Source of the DNA: Mergibacter septicus
Lineage (GTDB): Bacteria > Pseudomonadota > Gammaproteobacteria > Enterobacterales > Pasteurellaceae
Assembly: GCF_003265225.1 (NCBI RefSeq)
Contig: NZ_CP022013.1
Span: forward strand, 1,459,001 to 1,523,000
Reading direction: 5' to 3'
Length of the DNA: 64,000 nt
The notes beneath the pieces are model-generated. The model worked only from the letters and a program-made list of their open reading frames with translations. It was not told the origin of the DNA and did no database searches. How positions within the stretch are numbered: the stretch's first letter is position 1; each line of letters begins with the position of its first letter. Below, in pieces: positions 28,771 through 41,351 of this stretch. The translations under genes and the position numbers were made by a program.

Positions 28771-30501
28771 GTGAATATTCAAGCTATTTTATCTGAAAAA
28801 ATTAAAGCGGCAATGCTCGCTGCTGGTGCAAATACCGATTGTGAAGCCTTAGTACGTCAATCTGGAAAAGTACAATTTGGCGATTATCAAGCCAATGGTA
28901 TTATGGCAGCAGCAAAAAAATTAGGTCTTCCACCACGTGAACTCGCACAAAAAGTAGTCGAAAAATTAGATTTAGCAGATTTAATTGAGAAAGTTGAAAT
29001 TGCAGGACCGGGATTTATCAATATTTTCCTAAAACCAAGCTGGCTTGCCCAACAAACTAACCTCGCATTAACAGATGAGAAATTAGGCTTAACCCAAGTT
29101 CCCCCTCAAACAATCGTGGCAGATTATTCGGCTCCTAATGTTGCCAAAGAAATGCACGTCGGGCATTTACGTTCTACCATCATTGGCGATGCGGTTGTTC
29201 GGGTTTTAGAATTCTTAGGGCATAAAGTGATTCGAGCCAATCACGTTGGAGATTGGGGAACGCAATTTGGTATGTTAATTGCTTACTTAGAAAAAATGCA
29301 AAATGAAAATGCCTCAGCAATGGAATTAGCTGATCTAGAAAGTTTCTATCGTGAAGCCAAAAAACATTATGATGAAGATCCTGCCTTTGCCGAAAAAGCA
29401 CGTGGTTATGTGGTAAAACTCCAAAGTGGTGATGAATATTGCCGTCAAATGTGGCGGAAATTGGTTGATATTACAATGCAGCAAAATCAACGGAACTATG
29501 ATCGTCTAAACGTTACCTTAAGCGAAAAAGACGTTATGGGCGAAAGTTTATATAACCCAATGTTGCCTGAAATTGTTGCTGATTTAAAAGCAAAAGGCTT
29601 AGCCGTTGAAGATCAAGGTGCAGTGGTAGTCTTCCTTGATGAATTTAAAAATAAAGATGGTGAACCAATGGGAGTCATTGTACAGAAAAAAGATGGCGGC
29701 TATCTTTATACCACCACCGATATTGCCTGTGCAAAATACCGTTATGAAACCTTAAATGCCGATCGTGCTTTATATTTTATTGATACTCGTCAAAGCCAAC
29801 ACTTACAACAAGCGTGGACGATTGTCCGCAAAGCAGGTTATATACCTCAAGAGATGAGTCTTGAGCATTTCAACTTCGGTATGATGTTAGGGAAAGATAA
29901 CAAACCTTTCAAAACACGTTCTGGCGGAACAGTTAAACTCTCCGATCTTTTAGATGAAGCGGTAAAACGTGCTACCACCTTAATTAGTGAAAAGGCTACC
30001 GATTTAACCGAGCAAGAACTTACAGATGTTGCGGAAGCCGTCGCAATTGGTGCGGTTAAATATGCGGATCTATCAAAAAACCGTACCACCGATTATGTCT
30101 TTGATTGGGATAATATGCTGACCTTTGAAGGCAATACCGCACCTTATATGCAGTATGCTTATACTCGAATTCATTCGATTTTCTCTCGTAGTGGGATTGA
30201 TCCTACACAACTAGAAGGCGATATTTGCCTAACAGACGAAAAAGAGCGTACCTTAGCCCTTAAACTCTTACAATTTGAAGAAGCAGTAAATAGTGTTGCA
30301 AAAGATGGGACACCACATATCTTGTGTAGTTATCTCTATGAATTAGCAGGTATTTTCTCATCGTTCTATGAAAGCTGTCCAATTCTTAATAATGATAATC
30401 TAGCCGTAAAACAAAGTCGTCTGAAACTGGCGGCACTCACTGCTAAAACCTTAAAACAAGGGTTGGATCTACTTGGAATTAGAACCGTAGAAAAAATGTA
30501 A
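28771..30501 (+). CDS. argS: Arginyl-tRNA synthetase
   Basis: ArgS charges tRNA-Arg with arginine. The 576-residue class I synthetase has the N-terminal Add-1 domain ([29 protein letters not shown]), a HIGH-type motif in [15 protein letters not shown] near residue 130, and [11 protein letters not shown] in the core. Like many ArgS it lacks a canonical KMSKS and has [13 protein letters not shown] instead. The DALR-type C-terminal helix bundle follows. It starts with GTG 28771, with AAAGGA upstream; the sequence then matches the E. coli start NIQALLSEK closely. A terminator follows. Confidence 0.97.
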   Translation: MNIQAILSEKIKAAMLAAGANTDCEALVRQSGKVQFGDYQANGIMAAAKKLGLPPRELAQKVVEKLDLADLIEKVEIAGPGFINIFLKPSWLAQQTNLALTDEKLGLTQVPPQTIVADYSAPNVAKEMHVGHLRSTIIGDAVVRVLEFLGHKVIRANHVGDWGTQFGMLIAYLEKMQNENASAMELADLESFYREAKKHYDEDPAFAEKARGYVVKLQSGDEYCRQMWRKLVDITMQQNQRNYDRLNVTLSEKDVMGESLYNPMLPEIVADLKAKGLAVEDQGAVVVFLDEFKNKDGEPMGVIVQKKDGGYLYTTTDIACAKYRYETLNADRALYFIDTRQSQHLQQAWTIVRKAGYIPQEMSLEHFNFGMMLGKDNKPFKTRSGGTVKLSDLLDEAVKRATTLISEKATDLTEQELTDVAEAVAIGAVKYADLSKNRTTDYVFDWDNMLTFEGNTAPYMQYAYTRIHSIFSRSGIDPTQLEGDICLTDEKERTLALKLLQFEEAVNSVAKDGTPHILCSYLYELAGIFSSFYESCPILNNDNLAVKQSRLKLAALTAKTLKQGLDLLGIRTVEKM

Positions 30502-30519
30502 TTACCTCTCAAAAGTATA

Positions 30520-30553
30520 AAAAGTACAGTGACTAGATCACTGTACTTTTTTT
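30520..30553 (+). terminator. Rho-independent terminator after argS
   Basis: AAAGTACAGTGA pairs with TCACTGTACTTT around CTAGA, followed by a run of T. The 306-base gap to siaP otherwise holds the CRP site and promoter described separately. Confidence 0.9.
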
Positions 30554-30671
30554 AATAAAATAACCTCTTAGGCGATACTCTTTTAAAACTTCATTTATTC
30601 ATTCTCCTAAAATAAAAATAAGCCGATAATTTTAGATAAATTACGATTATTCTAAGCAACAAAATTTCTAT

Positions 30672-30717
30672 TTTGTGATCAATCTCTCAGCAATGAAAAA
30701 ATACTTCATTTATAATC
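30672..30717 (+). promoter_or_regulatory. CRP-type site and class II promoter of siaP-siaQM
   Basis: TGTGA-N6-TCTCA at 30674-30689 matches the CRP consensus at 9 of 10 half-site bases. A perfect -10 TATAAT lies at 30711-30716 with no good -35. Transcription start near 30723 puts the CRP site centre about 41.5 bases upstream, the class II geometry. CRP control of sialic acid uptake is known in Haemophilus influenzae. Confidence 0.65.
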
Positions 30718-30729
30718 AAAAAAAGATAG

Positions 30730-31791
<1,062 letters not shown>

Positions 31792-31851
31792 TGTTTTAAC
31801 CTTAACCTTGGCTTAAAAGGTTAAGGTTTTTTTATCTATCTCGAGATTTTT

Positions 31852-33699
31852 ATGAAAAGATTTAATCAACTAGAAGAATGGCTAGGTGGTACATTATTTT
31901 TGGTTACTTTTGCCATTCTTATTACACAAATTGTCGCACGTCAACTTTTTAACTCCCCATTAATTTGGAGTGAAGAATTAGCCAGATTACTGTTTGTCTA
32001 TGTTGGAATGCTTGGTATCAGCATAGCTATTCGTCAACAACAACACGTCTATATTGATTTTATCACTAATTTAATGTCGCCAAAGGTAAAAAAAATTGCC
32101 TTTAGCTGTGTACAAATTTTAATTTTTATTTCATTAATTCTTTTTATTCACTTTGGTATTCGCCTTTTTAATAAGGCAACCTTTCAGTTAGTTTCGCTTG
32201 GGATCTCAGAAAAATGGCTTTATGCGTCACTTCCTCTGATTGCTGGGTTAATGCTAATCCGTTTTTTCCAAGCACAACATCATAATTATCAAAATCAAAT
32301 TAGCTACCTTCCCGCAACATTTTTCATCATTGCTAGCGTTATATTGTTAGCCATCTTATTGATTGAACCTGATTGGTATAAAACTCTTAGAATCACTAAT
32401 TATGTCAAATTTGGTCAAAATGCTGTCTATATTTCTCTGGTCGCTTGGCTCGTGATTATGTTTATTGGTACTCCTGTGGGGTGGTCATTATTCATTGCAA
32501 CCATTCTTTACTTTTCTATGACTCGTTGGAATATCGTCAATCCAGCGTCTGAAAAATTGGTCGCAAGCCTCAATAGCTTTTCACTCCTAAGCGTACCTTT
32601 CTTTATTCTCACTGGTATCTTGATGAATACTGGTGGTATCACCACCCGAATTTTTGATTTTGCAAAAGCGATGCTCGGCCATTATCGTGGAGGAATGGGG
32701 CAAGTTAACATTGGTGCTAGTTTAATTTTTTCTGGAATGTCAGGTTCAGCCTTAGCTGATGCTGGTGGTTTAGGTCAGCTTGAAATTAAAGCTATGCGAG
32801 ATGCGGGTTATGATGATGAAATTTGTGGTGGAATTACTGCAGCTTCTTGTATTATCGGTCCTTTAGTCCCGCCAAGTATTGCTATGATTATTTATGGCGT
32901 TATTGCCAATCAATCTATTGCTAAACTCTTTGTTGCTGGTTTTGTTCCGGGAGTCTTAATTACTGCTGCATTAATGACAATGAATTGGTATATATCCAAA
33001 AAACGGGGTTACCCTCGTTCCCCTAAAGCAACCTTACAACAACGCTGTACTGCATTTAAAAATGCAATTTGGGCAATCCTTACTCCGCTATTAATCATCG
33101 GTGGTATTTTTTCTGGACTATTTACCCCAACAGAAGCAGCAGCAATTGCTGCACTCTATTCCATTATTATTGGTATGTTTGTCTATAAGGAGCTTGATGT
33201 AAAAGGCTTATTTAAAAGCTGTATTGAAGCCGTAGCAATCACTGGTGTAACTGTATTAATGGTAATGACCGTTACTTTTTTTGGCGATATGATCGCTCGA
33301 GAACAAGTGGCAATTCGCATTGCAGATTTCTTTATTACCTTTGCTAACTCACCATTAATGGTGCTGGTTATGATCAACCTGCTGCTACTGTTTTTAGGTA
33401 TGTTTATCGATGCTTTAGCACTACAATTTTTGGTTTTACCAGTCTTAATTCCAATTGCAATTCATTTCAATATTGATTTAATTTTCTTTGGTGTGATGAC
33501 TACTTTAAATATGATGATAGGGATTCTCACTCCGCCAATGGGAATGGCATTATTTGTTGTTGCTCGAGTTGGAAATATGTCAGTAAGCACGGTAACAAAA
33601 GGGATATTACCTTTCTTAATTCCAATCTTTATGACATTGGTTTTAATTACCCTCTTTCCTGAAATTATCACTTTTGTCCCAAATTTATTACTGCCTTAA
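31852..33699 (+). CDS. siaQM: Sialic acid TRAP transporter, fused small and large permease
   Basis: The 615-residue inner-membrane protein fuses the DctQ-type small subunit (residues 1 to about 160, with [20 protein letters not shown]) to the DctM-type large subunit. It drives sodium-coupled uptake of sialic acid bound to SiaP. About 16 hydrophobic segments are visible. The large-subunit signatures include [49 protein letters not shown] and [18 protein letters not shown]. The fused arrangement is the one known from H. influenzae SiaT. No sialic acid catabolic gene (nanA, nanE, nanK, nagA, nagB) is next to it in this window. Confidence 0.95.
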   Translation: MKRFNQLEEWLGGTLFLVTFAILITQIVARQLFNSPLIWSEELARLLFVYVGMLGISIAIRQQQHVYIDFITNLMSPKVKKIAFSCVQILIFISLILFIHFGIRLFNKATFQLVSLGISEKWLYASLPLIAGLMLIRFFQAQHHNYQNQISYLPATFFIIASVILLAILLIEPDWYKTLRITNYVKFGQNAVYISLVAWLVIMFIGTPVGWSLFIATILYFSMTRWNIVNPASEKLVASLNSFSLLSVPFFILTGILMNTGGITTRIFDFAKAMLGHYRGGMGQVNIGASLIFSGMSGSALADAGGLGQLEIKAMRDAGYDDEICGGITAASCIIGPLVPPSIAMIIYGVIANQSIAKLFVAGFVPGVLITAALMTMNWYISKKRGYPRSPKATLQQRCTAFKNAIWAILTPLLIIGGIFSGLFTPTEAAAIAALYSIIIGMFVYKELDVKGLFKSCIEAVAITGVTVLMVMTVTFFGDMIAREQVAIRIADFFITFANSPLMVLVMINLLLLFLGMFIDALALQFLVLPVLIPIAIHFNIDLIFFGVMTTLNMMIGILTPPMGMALFVVARVGNMSVSTVTKGILPFLIPIFMTLVLITLFPEIITFVPNLLLP

Positions 33700-33717
33700 G
33701 TATAAATATCTTGTATT

Positions 33718-33745
33718 AAGCCTACCATTTGTAGGCTTTTCTTTT
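33718..33745 (+). terminator. Rho-independent terminator after siaQM
   Basis: AAGCCTAC at 33718-33725 pairs perfectly with GTAGGCTT at 33731-33738 around a 5-base loop, followed by TTCTTTT. Confidence 0.88.
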
Positions 33746-33890
33746 GAGTAGTACTCAATATATCGGTGATATTCTTGCAATAAATACTGGGTTAAAACAG
33801 AGAATTCAAGAAAAAAAGCCTAGAACCACAAGGCATTTTAATGCAAAATATCTGCCATTTACTGAACTATCACAAGGAAAAAAGAAGTTA

Positions 33891-34847
33891 ATGAATACTC
33901 AAGACTATTTAGATTTTGAACTTCCAATTGCAGAGCTTGAAGCAAAAATTGAAGCCCTACAAACTGTATCTGGGGACGATACCAAAATTAATCTTGATGA
34001 AGAGATCGCACGCTTACGGCAGAAAAGTGAAGAATTAACTAAAAAAATCTTTGCTGATCTCACACCTTGGCAAGTCTCAAAAATGTCTCGCCACTCACTA
34101 CGACCTTATACACTCGACTATATCAAACATATTTTCACTGAGTTTGAAGAATTAGCAGGTGATCGTGCCTTTGCTGATGATAAAGCGATTATTGGTGGTC
34201 TTGCCCGTTTAGATGGTAAACCCGTGATGGTTATAGGGCATCAAAAAGGACGTAGTGTAAAAGAAAAAGTATTACGCAACTTTGGTATGCCTGCCCCTGA
34301 AGGATATCGGAAAGCCTTACGCTTAATGCAAATGGCAGAAAGATTTAAACTACCAATTATTACTTTTATTGATACCCCCGGTGCCTATCCCGGTGTGGGA
34401 GCTGAAGAACGAGGACAATCTGAAGCGATTGCACGTAACTTGCGAGAGATGTCAATGTTAAAAGTGCCAATTATCTGTACTGTAATTGGAGAAGGTGGTT
34501 CAGGTGGTGCATTAGCCATTGGCGTTGGTGATAAAGTCAATATGTTACAATATAGTACTTACTCTGTTATTTCGCCCGAAGGCTGTGCCTCTATTTTATG
34601 GAAAAGTGCAGAGAAAGCGTCAACTGCTGCAGAAGTAATGGGATTAACAGCCGATCGTCTGAAAAAATTAGAATTAATTGATAATATTGTTGATGAACCT
34701 TTGGGTGGTGCACACCGAGATGTTAAGGCAATGTCGGCTAATTTAAAACAACGCTTACTCATAGATCTAAATACACTAGAAAATTTAGACACAGAAACAC
34801 TCCTCAATCGCCGTTATCAACGCTTAATGAATTACGGTTACTGCTAA
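33891..34847 (+). CDS. accA: Acetyl-CoA carboxylase carboxyltransferase, alpha subunit
   Basis: AccA with AccD forms the carboxyltransferase that makes malonyl-CoA for fatty acid synthesis. The 318-residue protein begins [20 protein letters not shown], as in the family. It contains [60 protein letters not shown], and the oxyanion-hole region [23 protein letters not shown] 33891 gives the usual length; the frame is open upstream to 33744 but that stretch begins inside the siaQM terminator tail. It heads the conserved accA-pdxY-tilS group. Confidence 0.97.
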   Translation: MNTQDYLDFELPIAELEAKIEALQTVSGDDTKINLDEEIARLRQKSEELTKKIFADLTPWQVSKMSRHSLRPYTLDYIKHIFTEFEELAGDRAFADDKAIIGGLARLDGKPVMVIGHQKGRSVKEKVLRNFGMPAPEGYRKALRLMQMAERFKLPIITFIDTPGAYPGVGAEERGQSEAIARNLREMSMLKVPIICTVIGEGGSGGALAIGVGDKVNMLQYSTYSVISPEGCASILWKSAEKASTAAEVMGLTADRLKKLELIDNIVDEPLGGAHRDVKAMSANLKQRLLIDLNTLENLDTETLLNRRYQRLMNYGYC

Positions 34848-34873
34848 TTTTGACTATAAAAGGCAAACACAAG

Positions 34874-35737
34874 ATGAAAAACGTTCTTTCAATCCAATCT
34901 CACGTTGTTTATGGTTACGCTGGCAATAAAGCTGCAATCTTACCAATGCAATTACTCGGGGTTGATGCTTGGGCATTAAATACCGTCCAGTTTTCAAACC
35001 ATACTCAATACCAAAAATGGAAAGGAATGGTTATTCCTAAAGAACAAATCGCTGAAATTACGCAAGGAATAGAAGAGATTAACGCTTTACACGAATGTGA
35101 TGCTGTATTATCAGGTTATATTGGTGCCGCAGAACAAGGACAAGAAATTCTCAATACCGTTGCAAAAGTCAAAGCGGCTAATCCTCAAGCAATTTATTTT
35201 TGCGATCCTGTAATGGGACACCCAGACAAAGGTTGTATCGTTGCACCGGGGGTGGCGGAATTTCTGGTCGATCAAGCGATGGAAAAAGCCGATATTATTG
35301 CGCCAAATTTAGTTGAATTACGTGAATTATCACAATTACCCGTAGAAAATTTTGCACAGGCATTAAAAGCAATAGAAGTAATTTTATCCAAAGGTCCTAA
35401 AAAAGTATTAGTGAAACATTTAAGCAAAGTTGGCAAAGATCCTGACAAATTTGAGATGCTATTAGCTACAAATGCAGGTATTTGGCATATTAGCCGTCCA
35501 TTACATCAATTTATTGGACGAGATCCAGTCGGAGTCGGTGATCTTACCAGTGCAGTTTTTTTAGCCAACTTACTCAATGGTAAAGATGATCTGAGTGCTT
35601 TTGAGCATACTGCCAATGCGGTAAATGATGTGATGAGTGTTACCTGTGAGAGTGGTAAATACGAATTACAAATTATCAAAGCAAGAAATTTAATTGTTAA
35701 TCCTCAGAGCCAATTTAAAGCTGTAAAAATTGCCTAA
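34874..35737 (+). CDS. pdxY: Pyridoxal kinase
   Basis: PdxY phosphorylates pyridoxal to PLP in vitamin B6 salvage. The 287-residue ribokinase-like protein shows [16 protein letters not shown] at the start, [29 protein letters not shown], and the catalytic GVGD in [15 protein letters not shown]. The [12 protein letters not shown] start at ATG 34874 matches the E. coli protein; eight in-frame codons upstream are not needed. It lies 26 bases after accA and before tilS. Confidence 0.95.
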   Translation: MKNVLSIQSHVVYGYAGNKAAILPMQLLGVDAWALNTVQFSNHTQYQKWKGMVIPKEQIAEITQGIEEINALHECDAVLSGYIGAAEQGQEILNTVAKVKAANPQAIYFCDPVMGHPDKGCIVAPGVAEFLVDQAMEKADIIAPNLVELRELSQLPVENFAQALKAIEVILSKGPKKVLVKHLSKVGKDPDKFEMLLATNAGIWHISRPLHQFIGRDPVGVGDLTSAVFLANLLNGKDDLSAFEHTANAVNDVMSVTCESGKYELQIIKARNLIVNPQSQFKAVKIA

Positions 35738-35784
35738 TCATAGGCACTTAAAACAATTATTCTCTTGTGAGATCAAACCGAGCT

Positions 35785-37077
35785 ATGTCAAACCTCGTTG
35801 CATATTTACGACAACAAATCGAACAAAATGCTTTAACTGATAAAGCCTTTTTAATCGCATTTAGCGGTGGTGCAGATTCCACCGCTCTACTTGCTCTTTT
35901 TGCACAACTACGACAAACCTTACCAAGCCTAAAAGTAAGGGCAATACATATCCATCACGGTTTAAGTCCTAATGCAGATGATTGGGCACAACACTGTGCT
36001 ACCCTTTGTCAACAGCTAAACATTGACTTTCTATGTCAAAAAATACAGCTACAACAGTCCAAAAATTTGGAAGAAAATGCTCGTATAGCCCGCTACCAAG
36101 CGATTGCACAAATACGGTACAACAATGAAATTGTGGTTACGGCACATCATTTAGATGATCAAAGTGAAACTTTCTTCCTTGCCTTAAAACGTGGAAGTGG
36201 TGTTCAAGGATTAGCAGCAATACCAACCCTAAGTAAGGTATTTGATCTGCCTCTATTTCGCCCATTATTGGCTTTTGATAAACAAAGACTAGAACAGTAT
36301 TTAACCGAAAAAAAATTGCCCTTTATTTATGATGAAAGTAACCATAATCCTCACTTTGATCGTAACTTTTTACGCCAACAAATCTTGCCTTTACTTCGAC
36401 AACGTTGGCATAACTTTGATCGAGCTGTACAACGCTCGGCTGAACATTGCCTAGAACAGCAACAACTCATTAATGAATTATTGGCAGATTGTCTTGCTTC
36501 GCATCTTGATACCCAATTCAACTTTAAATTAGCGAATTTTTCTCACTATTCGATCGCTAAACAAAAACAATTATTGAGATTATGGCTAGCGAAACAACAA
36601 CAAATGATGCCAACGCAAACTCAACTTGAACAAATTCTCAAGAATGTTATTCAAGCACGCCTTGACGCAAAGCCACAATTTAGATTGGGTGATAAAATGA
36701 TTCGCCGCTTTCAACAAAAATTGTATTTAACCGAAATCTTTGCTGAAACAAGATCCTTTTCCTGCCAATTAAATTATGGGGAAACAATACAATTACCTGA
36801 TAATTTGGGCGAACTCTCTTGTTTGTTACAACAACAAAAAGTAGCTATCCATTGGCAACAACAACACCTTCTTTTAGACCGACCTAAAGCACAAGAAAGT
36901 ATTTACCTACGCTTTCATTACAGCGGAAAAGTCCGCTTAACCCCCAAAAGTAAAAATAAAGATATTAAAAAAATTTGGCAAGAATATAATATCCCACCTT
37001 GGCAAAGATACCGTATCCCATTGATCTTTTATGCAGAACAACTGCAAGCTGCCGTTGGTATTTTTCAATGCCAATAG
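35785..37077 (+). CDS. tilS: tRNA(Ile)-lysidine synthase
   Basis: TilS converts the wobble cytidine of the CAU-anticodon tRNA-Ile to lysidine, so the tRNA reads AUA. The 430-residue ATP-pyrophosphatase has the PP-loop AFSGGADSTALLALF near residue 20. Further segments are IHIHHGLSPNADDWA, NLEENARIARYQAI, VTAHHLDDQSETFFL and GSGVQGLAAI; C-terminal substrate-binding domains follow. ATG 35785 is used; a GTG six codons upstream is possible but lacks a ribosome-binding site. Confidence 0.94.
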   Translation: MSNLVAYLRQQIEQNALTDKAFLIAFSGGADSTALLALFAQLRQTLPSLKVRAIHIHHGLSPNADDWAQHCATLCQQLNIDFLCQKIQLQQSKNLEENARIARYQAIAQIRYNNEIVVTAHHLDDQSETFFLALKRGSGVQGLAAIPTLSKVFDLPLFRPLLAFDKQRLEQYLTEKKLPFIYDESNHNPHFDRNFLRQQILPLLRQRWHNFDRAVQRSAEHCLEQQQLINELLADCLASHLDTQFNFKLANFSHYSIAKQKQLLRLWLAKQQQMMPTQTQLEQILKNVIQARLDAKPQFRLGDKMIRRFQQKLYLTEIFAETRSFSCQLNYGETIQLPDNLGELSCLLQQQKVAIHWQQQHLLLDRPKAQESIYLRFHYSGKVRLTPKSKNKDIKKIWQEYNIPPWQRYRIPLIFYAEQLQAAVGIFQCQ

Positions 37078-37090
37078 GACTTTAACAAAA

Positions 37091-37128
37091 AAAACCGTAT
37101 ATAAAGTTCACTTTATATACGGTTTTAT
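37091..37128. terminator. Bidirectional terminator between tilS and tmaR
   Basis: A perfect 16-bp stem, 37091-37106 with 37111-37126, has a TTCA loop. The stem ends are AAAA and TTTT, so both converging transcripts can use it. Confidence 0.88.
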
Positions 37129-37143
37129 CACAAAATTAATCAA

Positions 37144-37479
37144 CTATTTTTTTAACTTCTCTGCATGAGCAAGCGTTTGAGACTTCATCGCCTTACTAAT
37201 TTCTTTCCGCTGTTTTGATGCTTCTGCATTACGAATCATATAATCATCAACCCGAGCTTCATAATCATCACGCATATTCGCAATAATAGCTCGAATATCC
37301 GCAACACTCATTTCATCGGTAATATATTGATTCAGATTATCTAATAATAAAACACGTTTCTTATTATCACGAATTTTACGATCATTATCGGCAATTTCTC
37401 GTAATAATTTATTTTTTAAGCGGTACATACGAACATATTCCAAAACGTCTTGGAAACTCTGTTTATTTACATTTTCCAT
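37144..37479 (-). CDS. tmaR: TmaR-family polar PTS regulator
   Basis: The 111-residue protein matches E. coli TmaR (YeeX), a coiled-coil protein that clusters at a cell pole and sequesters PTS Enzyme I. The conserved core is [19 protein letters not shown], the [19 protein letters not shown] helix, then [20 protein letters not shown]. It is highly charged and predicted to be all helical. The gene stands alone, converging with tilS and divergent from serC. The family is clear; its role in this organism is inferred. Confidence 0.92.
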   Translation of the reverse strand: MENVNKQSFQDVLEYVRMYRLKNKLLREIADNDRKIRDNKKRVLLLDNLNQYITDEMSVADIRAIIANMRDDYEARVDDYMIRNAEASKQRKEISKAMKSQTLAHAEKLKK

Positions 37480-37680
37480 ACTTTTTTCTCTTAAATAAAA
37501 TTAAACATTCTGTTGATAGAGTAGCCTGTTTTTTCTAGCTCGTCAAAGTTTGCTAACCGCTAAAATGAGATTAATCAAAATAATTCTCAGATAATTGATG
37601 AAAACACCATAAAATTCATTGCGTCAATAAAACTGAAGTGATAAAACTACTTGAATGAATCTCAGTAAAAAGGTCAAATT

Positions 37681-38772
37681 ATGTCAAATATTTTTAATTT
37701 TAGTGCAGGTCCAGCAATGTTACCGCCAAAAGTATTAAAACAAGCACAAACAGAACTTTTGGATTGGGAAGAACTAGGCACATCGGTTATGGAAGTAAGC
37801 CATCGAAGTAAACACTTTATGGATCTTGCACAACGCTCGATTGAAAATTTACGTAAACTCTATGCTATCCCTGATAATTACCAAATTCTTTTTACCCAAG
37901 GCGGTGCGAGAGGCCAATTTTCAGCCATTCCAATGAATCTACTTGGCGATAAAGGTAAAGCCCTCTATCTTACTAGTGGTTACTGGTCTCATTCTGCCGC
38001 TAAAGAGGCAAGATTATTTGCGGAGATTGATGAAATCAATATCCTCACAGAACAAAATGGGCAAACAACGATTAAACTTCCCGACCTCAGCACAGCCAGC
38101 GAACAATATGATTATGTTCACTACTGTCCGAATGAAACCATTAGTGGTATTGAAATTTTTGACATACCTGATGTTGGTGATGCTGTATTAGTGGCGGATA
38201 TGTCTTCTAATATCCTTTCTCGTCAAATTGATATCAGTCGTTTTGGAATGATTTATGCTGGTGCTCAAAAAAATTTAGGCCCTTCAGGAATTACCTTAAT
38301 CATCATTCGTGACGATTTGATCGGTAAAGCAAAAATGGCTGTCCCTTCAATCTGGAATTATCAAATCTTAAAAGATTTTGATTCTATGTTTAACACACCA
38401 CCTACTTTTGCGTGGTATTTATGTGCCTTAGTTTTTGAACAATTATTAGCTGATGGTGGGTTAGAACCTGTCGCACAACATAATCAAACCAAAGCACAAT
38501 TATTATATCAAGCGATAGATGATAGTGATTTTTATCATAATACAGTAGCACCACAATATCGTTCTTTAATGAATGTTACCTTTACCACCAATAATGATGA
38601 ACTCAACGCACTTTTTGTTGCAGAAGCAGATAAAGCTGGATTACGAGCATTAAAAGGGCATAAAGTTATCGGCGGAATGAGAGCATCAATTTATAATGCA
38701 ATGCCACTTGAAGGGGTCAAAGCATTAATTGATTTTATGCATCACTTTGAACAAAAATATAAAACAAAATAA
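37681..38772 (+). CDS. serC: Phosphoserine aminotransferase
   Basis: SerC makes phosphoserine from phosphohydroxypyruvate and also acts in PLP synthesis. The 363-residue class V aminotransferase begins NIFNFSAGPAMLP. It has GTSVMEVSHRSK, FTQGGARGQF, the PLP lysine in YAGAQKNLGPSGITLI near residue 197, and NTPPTFAWYLCALVFEQL. It heads serC-hisC-aroA, an order seen in Pasteurella; hisC follows after 48 bases. Confidence 0.96.
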   Translation: MSNIFNFSAGPAMLPPKVLKQAQTELLDWEELGTSVMEVSHRSKHFMDLAQRSIENLRKLYAIPDNYQILFTQGGARGQFSAIPMNLLGDKGKALYLTSGYWSHSAAKEARLFAEIDEINILTEQNGQTTIKLPDLSTASEQYDYVHYCPNETISGIEIFDIPDVGDAVLVADMSSNILSRQIDISRFGMIYAGAQKNLGPSGITLIIIRDDLIGKAKMAVPSIWNYQILKDFDSMFNTPPTFAWYLCALVFEQLLADGGLEPVAQHNQTKAQLLYQAIDDSDFYHNTVAPQYRSLMNVTFTTNNDELNALFVAEADKAGLRALKGHKVIGGMRASIYNAMPLEGVKALIDFMHHFEQKYKTK

Positions 38773-38820
38773 ACAAACTTATTATCAACTCAACTAAGTG
38801 CAAACACAAAAGAGTAAAAG

Positions 38821-39918
38821 ATGAAATTTATTGATGTTGTCAATACAGGAGTAAAACAACTTTCTCCTTATCAAGCAGGTAAACCTACCGAAGAATTAGA
38901 ACGAGAATTAGGCATTACTAATATTGTTAAATTAGCCTCAAATGAAAATCCTTTAGGTTTTCCTGAGAGTGCCAAAAAAGCCATTTTAGCAGAGCTCGAT
39001 CATCTAACACGCTATCCTGATTCAAATGGCTTTTACCTCAAACAAAAAATTGCTGAAAAATTTGTGGTGAAACCTGACCAAATTACCCTAGGAAATGGAT
39101 CAAATGATTTATTAGAATTAATTGCCCACACTTTTGCCAGTGAAGGTGATGAAATTATCTATTCTGAATATGCTTTTATTGTCTATCCACTGGTAACCCA
39201 AGCTATTAACGCTACTCCTGTTGTTGTACCAGCAAAAAATTGGGGGCATGATCTTGTTGCCTTTGCTCAACATTTAACGGATAAAACTAAACTGATTTAT
39301 ATTGCAAACCCTAATAATCCAACAGGCACTTTCTTAAATTGTAGTGAAATTGAAACCTTTCTCGCTAAAGTTCCACCTCAAGTGATCGTTGTACTTGATG
39401 AAGCTTATACTGAATTTACACCACCAGAAGAAAGAATCCCGTCATTTGAACTGCTAAAAAAATATCCAAATCTTGTCATTTGTCGCACTATGTCAAAAGC
39501 CTATGGCTTAGCAGGACTGCGTATTGGCTATGCTATTTCTAGCAGTGAAATTGCCGATTTATTTAACCGAGTGCGTCAACCCTTTAACTGTAACAGTTTG
39601 GCATTAGCCGCTGCTACAGCCGTAATCAATGATCAAGATTTTTTAGCTAAAACAGCAGAAAATAACCGTCAAGGATTAGCACAACTTTGCCAATTCTTTG
39701 AACAATACGGACTTGACTATATTCCATCAAAAGCAAACTTTATTACTTTAGATTTAAAACAACCGGCACTCCCTATCTATCAAGCCCTATTGCAAAAAGG
39801 TGTGATTGTTCGCCCTATTGCTGGTTATGGAATGCCAAATCATCTACGTATCAGTATTGGATTAAAGGAAGAAAACCAAAAGTTTATCCAAGCATTAACT
39901 GAAATACTCGGACTATAA
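38821..39918 (+). CDS. hisC: Histidinol-phosphate aminotransferase
   Basis: HisC transaminates imidazole-acetol phosphate in histidine synthesis; paralogues can also act on aromatic amino acids. The 365-residue class I/II aminotransferase has LASNENPLGFPESA, LGNGSNDLLELIAHTF, IANPNNPTGTF, VVLDEAYTEF, and the PLP lysine in TMSKAYGLAGLRIGYA near residue 227. No other his gene is adjacent. Its place between serC and aroA suggests it may serve aromatic as well as histidine metabolism. This is inference. Confidence 0.92.
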   Translation: MKFIDVVNTGVKQLSPYQAGKPTEELERELGITNIVKLASNENPLGFPESAKKAILAELDHLTRYPDSNGFYLKQKIAEKFVVKPDQITLGNGSNDLLELIAHTFASEGDEIIYSEYAFIVYPLVTQAINATPVVVPAKNWGHDLVAFAQHLTDKTKLIYIANPNNPTGTFLNCSEIETFLAKVPPQVIVVLDEAYTEFTPPEERIPSFELLKKYPNLVICRTMSKAYGLAGLRIGYAISSSEIADLFNRVRQPFNCNSLALAAATAVINDQDFLAKTAENNRQGLAQLCQFFEQYGLDYIPSKANFITLDLKQPALPIYQALLQKGVIVRPIAGYGMPNHLRISIGLKEENQKFIQALTEILGL

Positions 39919-39956
39919 TATAAAGTTACACAGAAAAAATAAAAACAGAGTTGATT

Positions 39957-41264
39957 ATGATGGAAATTACACTTAACCCAGTCACCAAAGTTGCTGGTAA
40001 TATCACTTTACCGGGTTCAAAAAGCTTATCAAACCGTGCCTTACTCTTAGCCGCTTTGGCTGAAGGTACAACTAAAGTTACTAACTTATTAGATAGTGAT
40101 GATATTCGGCATATGCTCACTGCATTAAAAAGTTTAGGAGTTAAATACCACCTATCCGAAAATAATACTGTTTGTGAGATTGAAGGTTTAGGTAAAGCCT
40201 TTCAAGCCCCAACTGGATTAGCACTCTTTCTTGGCAATGCTGGCACCGCAATGCGTCCCTTAACTGCCGCACTCTGTTTATCCAATCCTGAAAATCAAAA
40301 CACACAAGAAATTGTTCTAACTGGTGAACCAAGAATGAAAGAACGCCCAATCGGGCATTTAGTCGATGCTTTACGTCAAGCTGGTGCAGAAATTGACTAT
40401 TTAGAACAAGAAGGCTATCCCCCTCTTGCGATCCGTAACAGTGGTTTACACGGTGGTAAAATAAAAATTGACGGCTCTATTTCCTCACAATTTCTCACTG
40501 CCTTTTTACTTGCTTCCCCAATGGCAACCGCTGATACAGAAATAGAAATTATCGGTGATTTAGTCTCTAAACCTTATATTGATATTACGCTTAACATAAT
40601 GAAGATCTTTGGCGTTGAAGTAACCCATAACAACTACCAAACCTTCCAAATCAAAGGTCAACAACATTATCGCTCACCGCAACACTTTATGGTTGAAGGC
40701 GATGCCTCATCAGCCTCTTATTTCCTTGCTGCTGCAGCAATTAAAGGAAAAATTCGAGTAAATGGTATCGGTAAAAATAGCGTACAAGGTGATCGATTAT
40801 TTGCAGAGGTATTAGCTAAAATGGGTGCAAAGGTTACTTGGGCAGATGATTACATTGAAGTAGAACAAGCTAAACTCAATGGGATTGATATGGATATGAA
40901 CCATATCCCTGATGCTGCAATGACAATAGCAACAACCGCACTATTTGCTCAAGGCGAAACCATCATTCGTAATATCTATAACTGGCGAGTGAAAGAAACC
41001 GACAGACTCCACGCTATGGCAACAGAATTACGCAAAATAGGTGCAGAGGTTGAAGAAGGAGAAGACTATATTCGGATCCAACCCCTCAACTTAGATCAAT
41101 TCCAACACGCAAAAATCGAAACCTATAACGACCATCGTATTGCAATGTGTTTTGCTCTAATAGCACTTTCAAATACTGCCATTACGATTTTAGATCCCAA
41201 ATGTACTGCAAAAACCTTCCCTACATTCTTTGAACAATTTTCTCAGATTTGTTACCAAGAATAG
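39957..41264 (+). CDS. aroA: 3-phosphoshikimate 1-carboxyvinyltransferase (EPSP synthase)
   Basis: AroA transfers enolpyruvate from PEP to shikimate-3-phosphate in chorismate synthesis and is the glyphosate target. The 435-residue protein has [20 protein letters not shown] near residue 20, the [17 protein letters not shown] loop near residue 90, [33 protein letters not shown] and [12 protein letters not shown]. The glycine of LGNAGTA is present, as in glyphosate-sensitive class I enzymes. ATG 39957 or the adjacent ATG 39960 is the start. A terminator follows. Confidence 0.96.
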   Translation: MMEITLNPVTKVAGNITLPGSKSLSNRALLLAALAEGTTKVTNLLDSDDIRHMLTALKSLGVKYHLSENNTVCEIEGLGKAFQAPTGLALFLGNAGTAMRPLTAALCLSNPENQNTQEIVLTGEPRMKERPIGHLVDALRQAGAEIDYLEQEGYPPLAIRNSGLHGGKIKIDGSISSQFLTAFLLASPMATADTEIEIIGDLVSKPYIDITLNIMKIFGVEVTHNNYQTFQIKGQQHYRSPQHFMVEGDASSASYFLAAAAIKGKIRVNGIGKNSVQGDRLFAEVLAKMGAKVTWADDYIEVEQAKLNGIDMDMNHIPDAAMTIATTALFAQGETIIRNIYNWRVKETDRLHAMATELRKIGAEVEEGEDYIRIQPLNLDQFQHAKIETYNDHRIAMCFALIALSNTAITILDPKCTAKTFPTFFEQFSQICYQE

Positions 41265-41298
41265 TTTTCGAACTTACTACCATAAAAATTAAATTATT

Positions 41299-41340
41299 TC
41301 TAAAAAGCAGCAATTTCAAACTGCTTTTTAGAATTTTCTT
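41299..41340. terminator. Terminator between aroA and the VirK/YbjX gene
   Basis: TCTAAAAAGCAG at 41299-41310 pairs perfectly with CTGCTTTTTAGA at 41321-41332 around a 10-base loop. T-rich sequence follows on the plus side, and the T-run within the stem aids use in either direction. Confidence 0.8.
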
Positions 41341-41351
41341 TTTAGAAAAAT

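Noticed and set aside
33744-33890. In-frame extension of accA by 49 codons
   Set aside because: It begins in the tail of the siaQM terminator, has no ribosome-binding site, and the family start aligns with ATG 33891.
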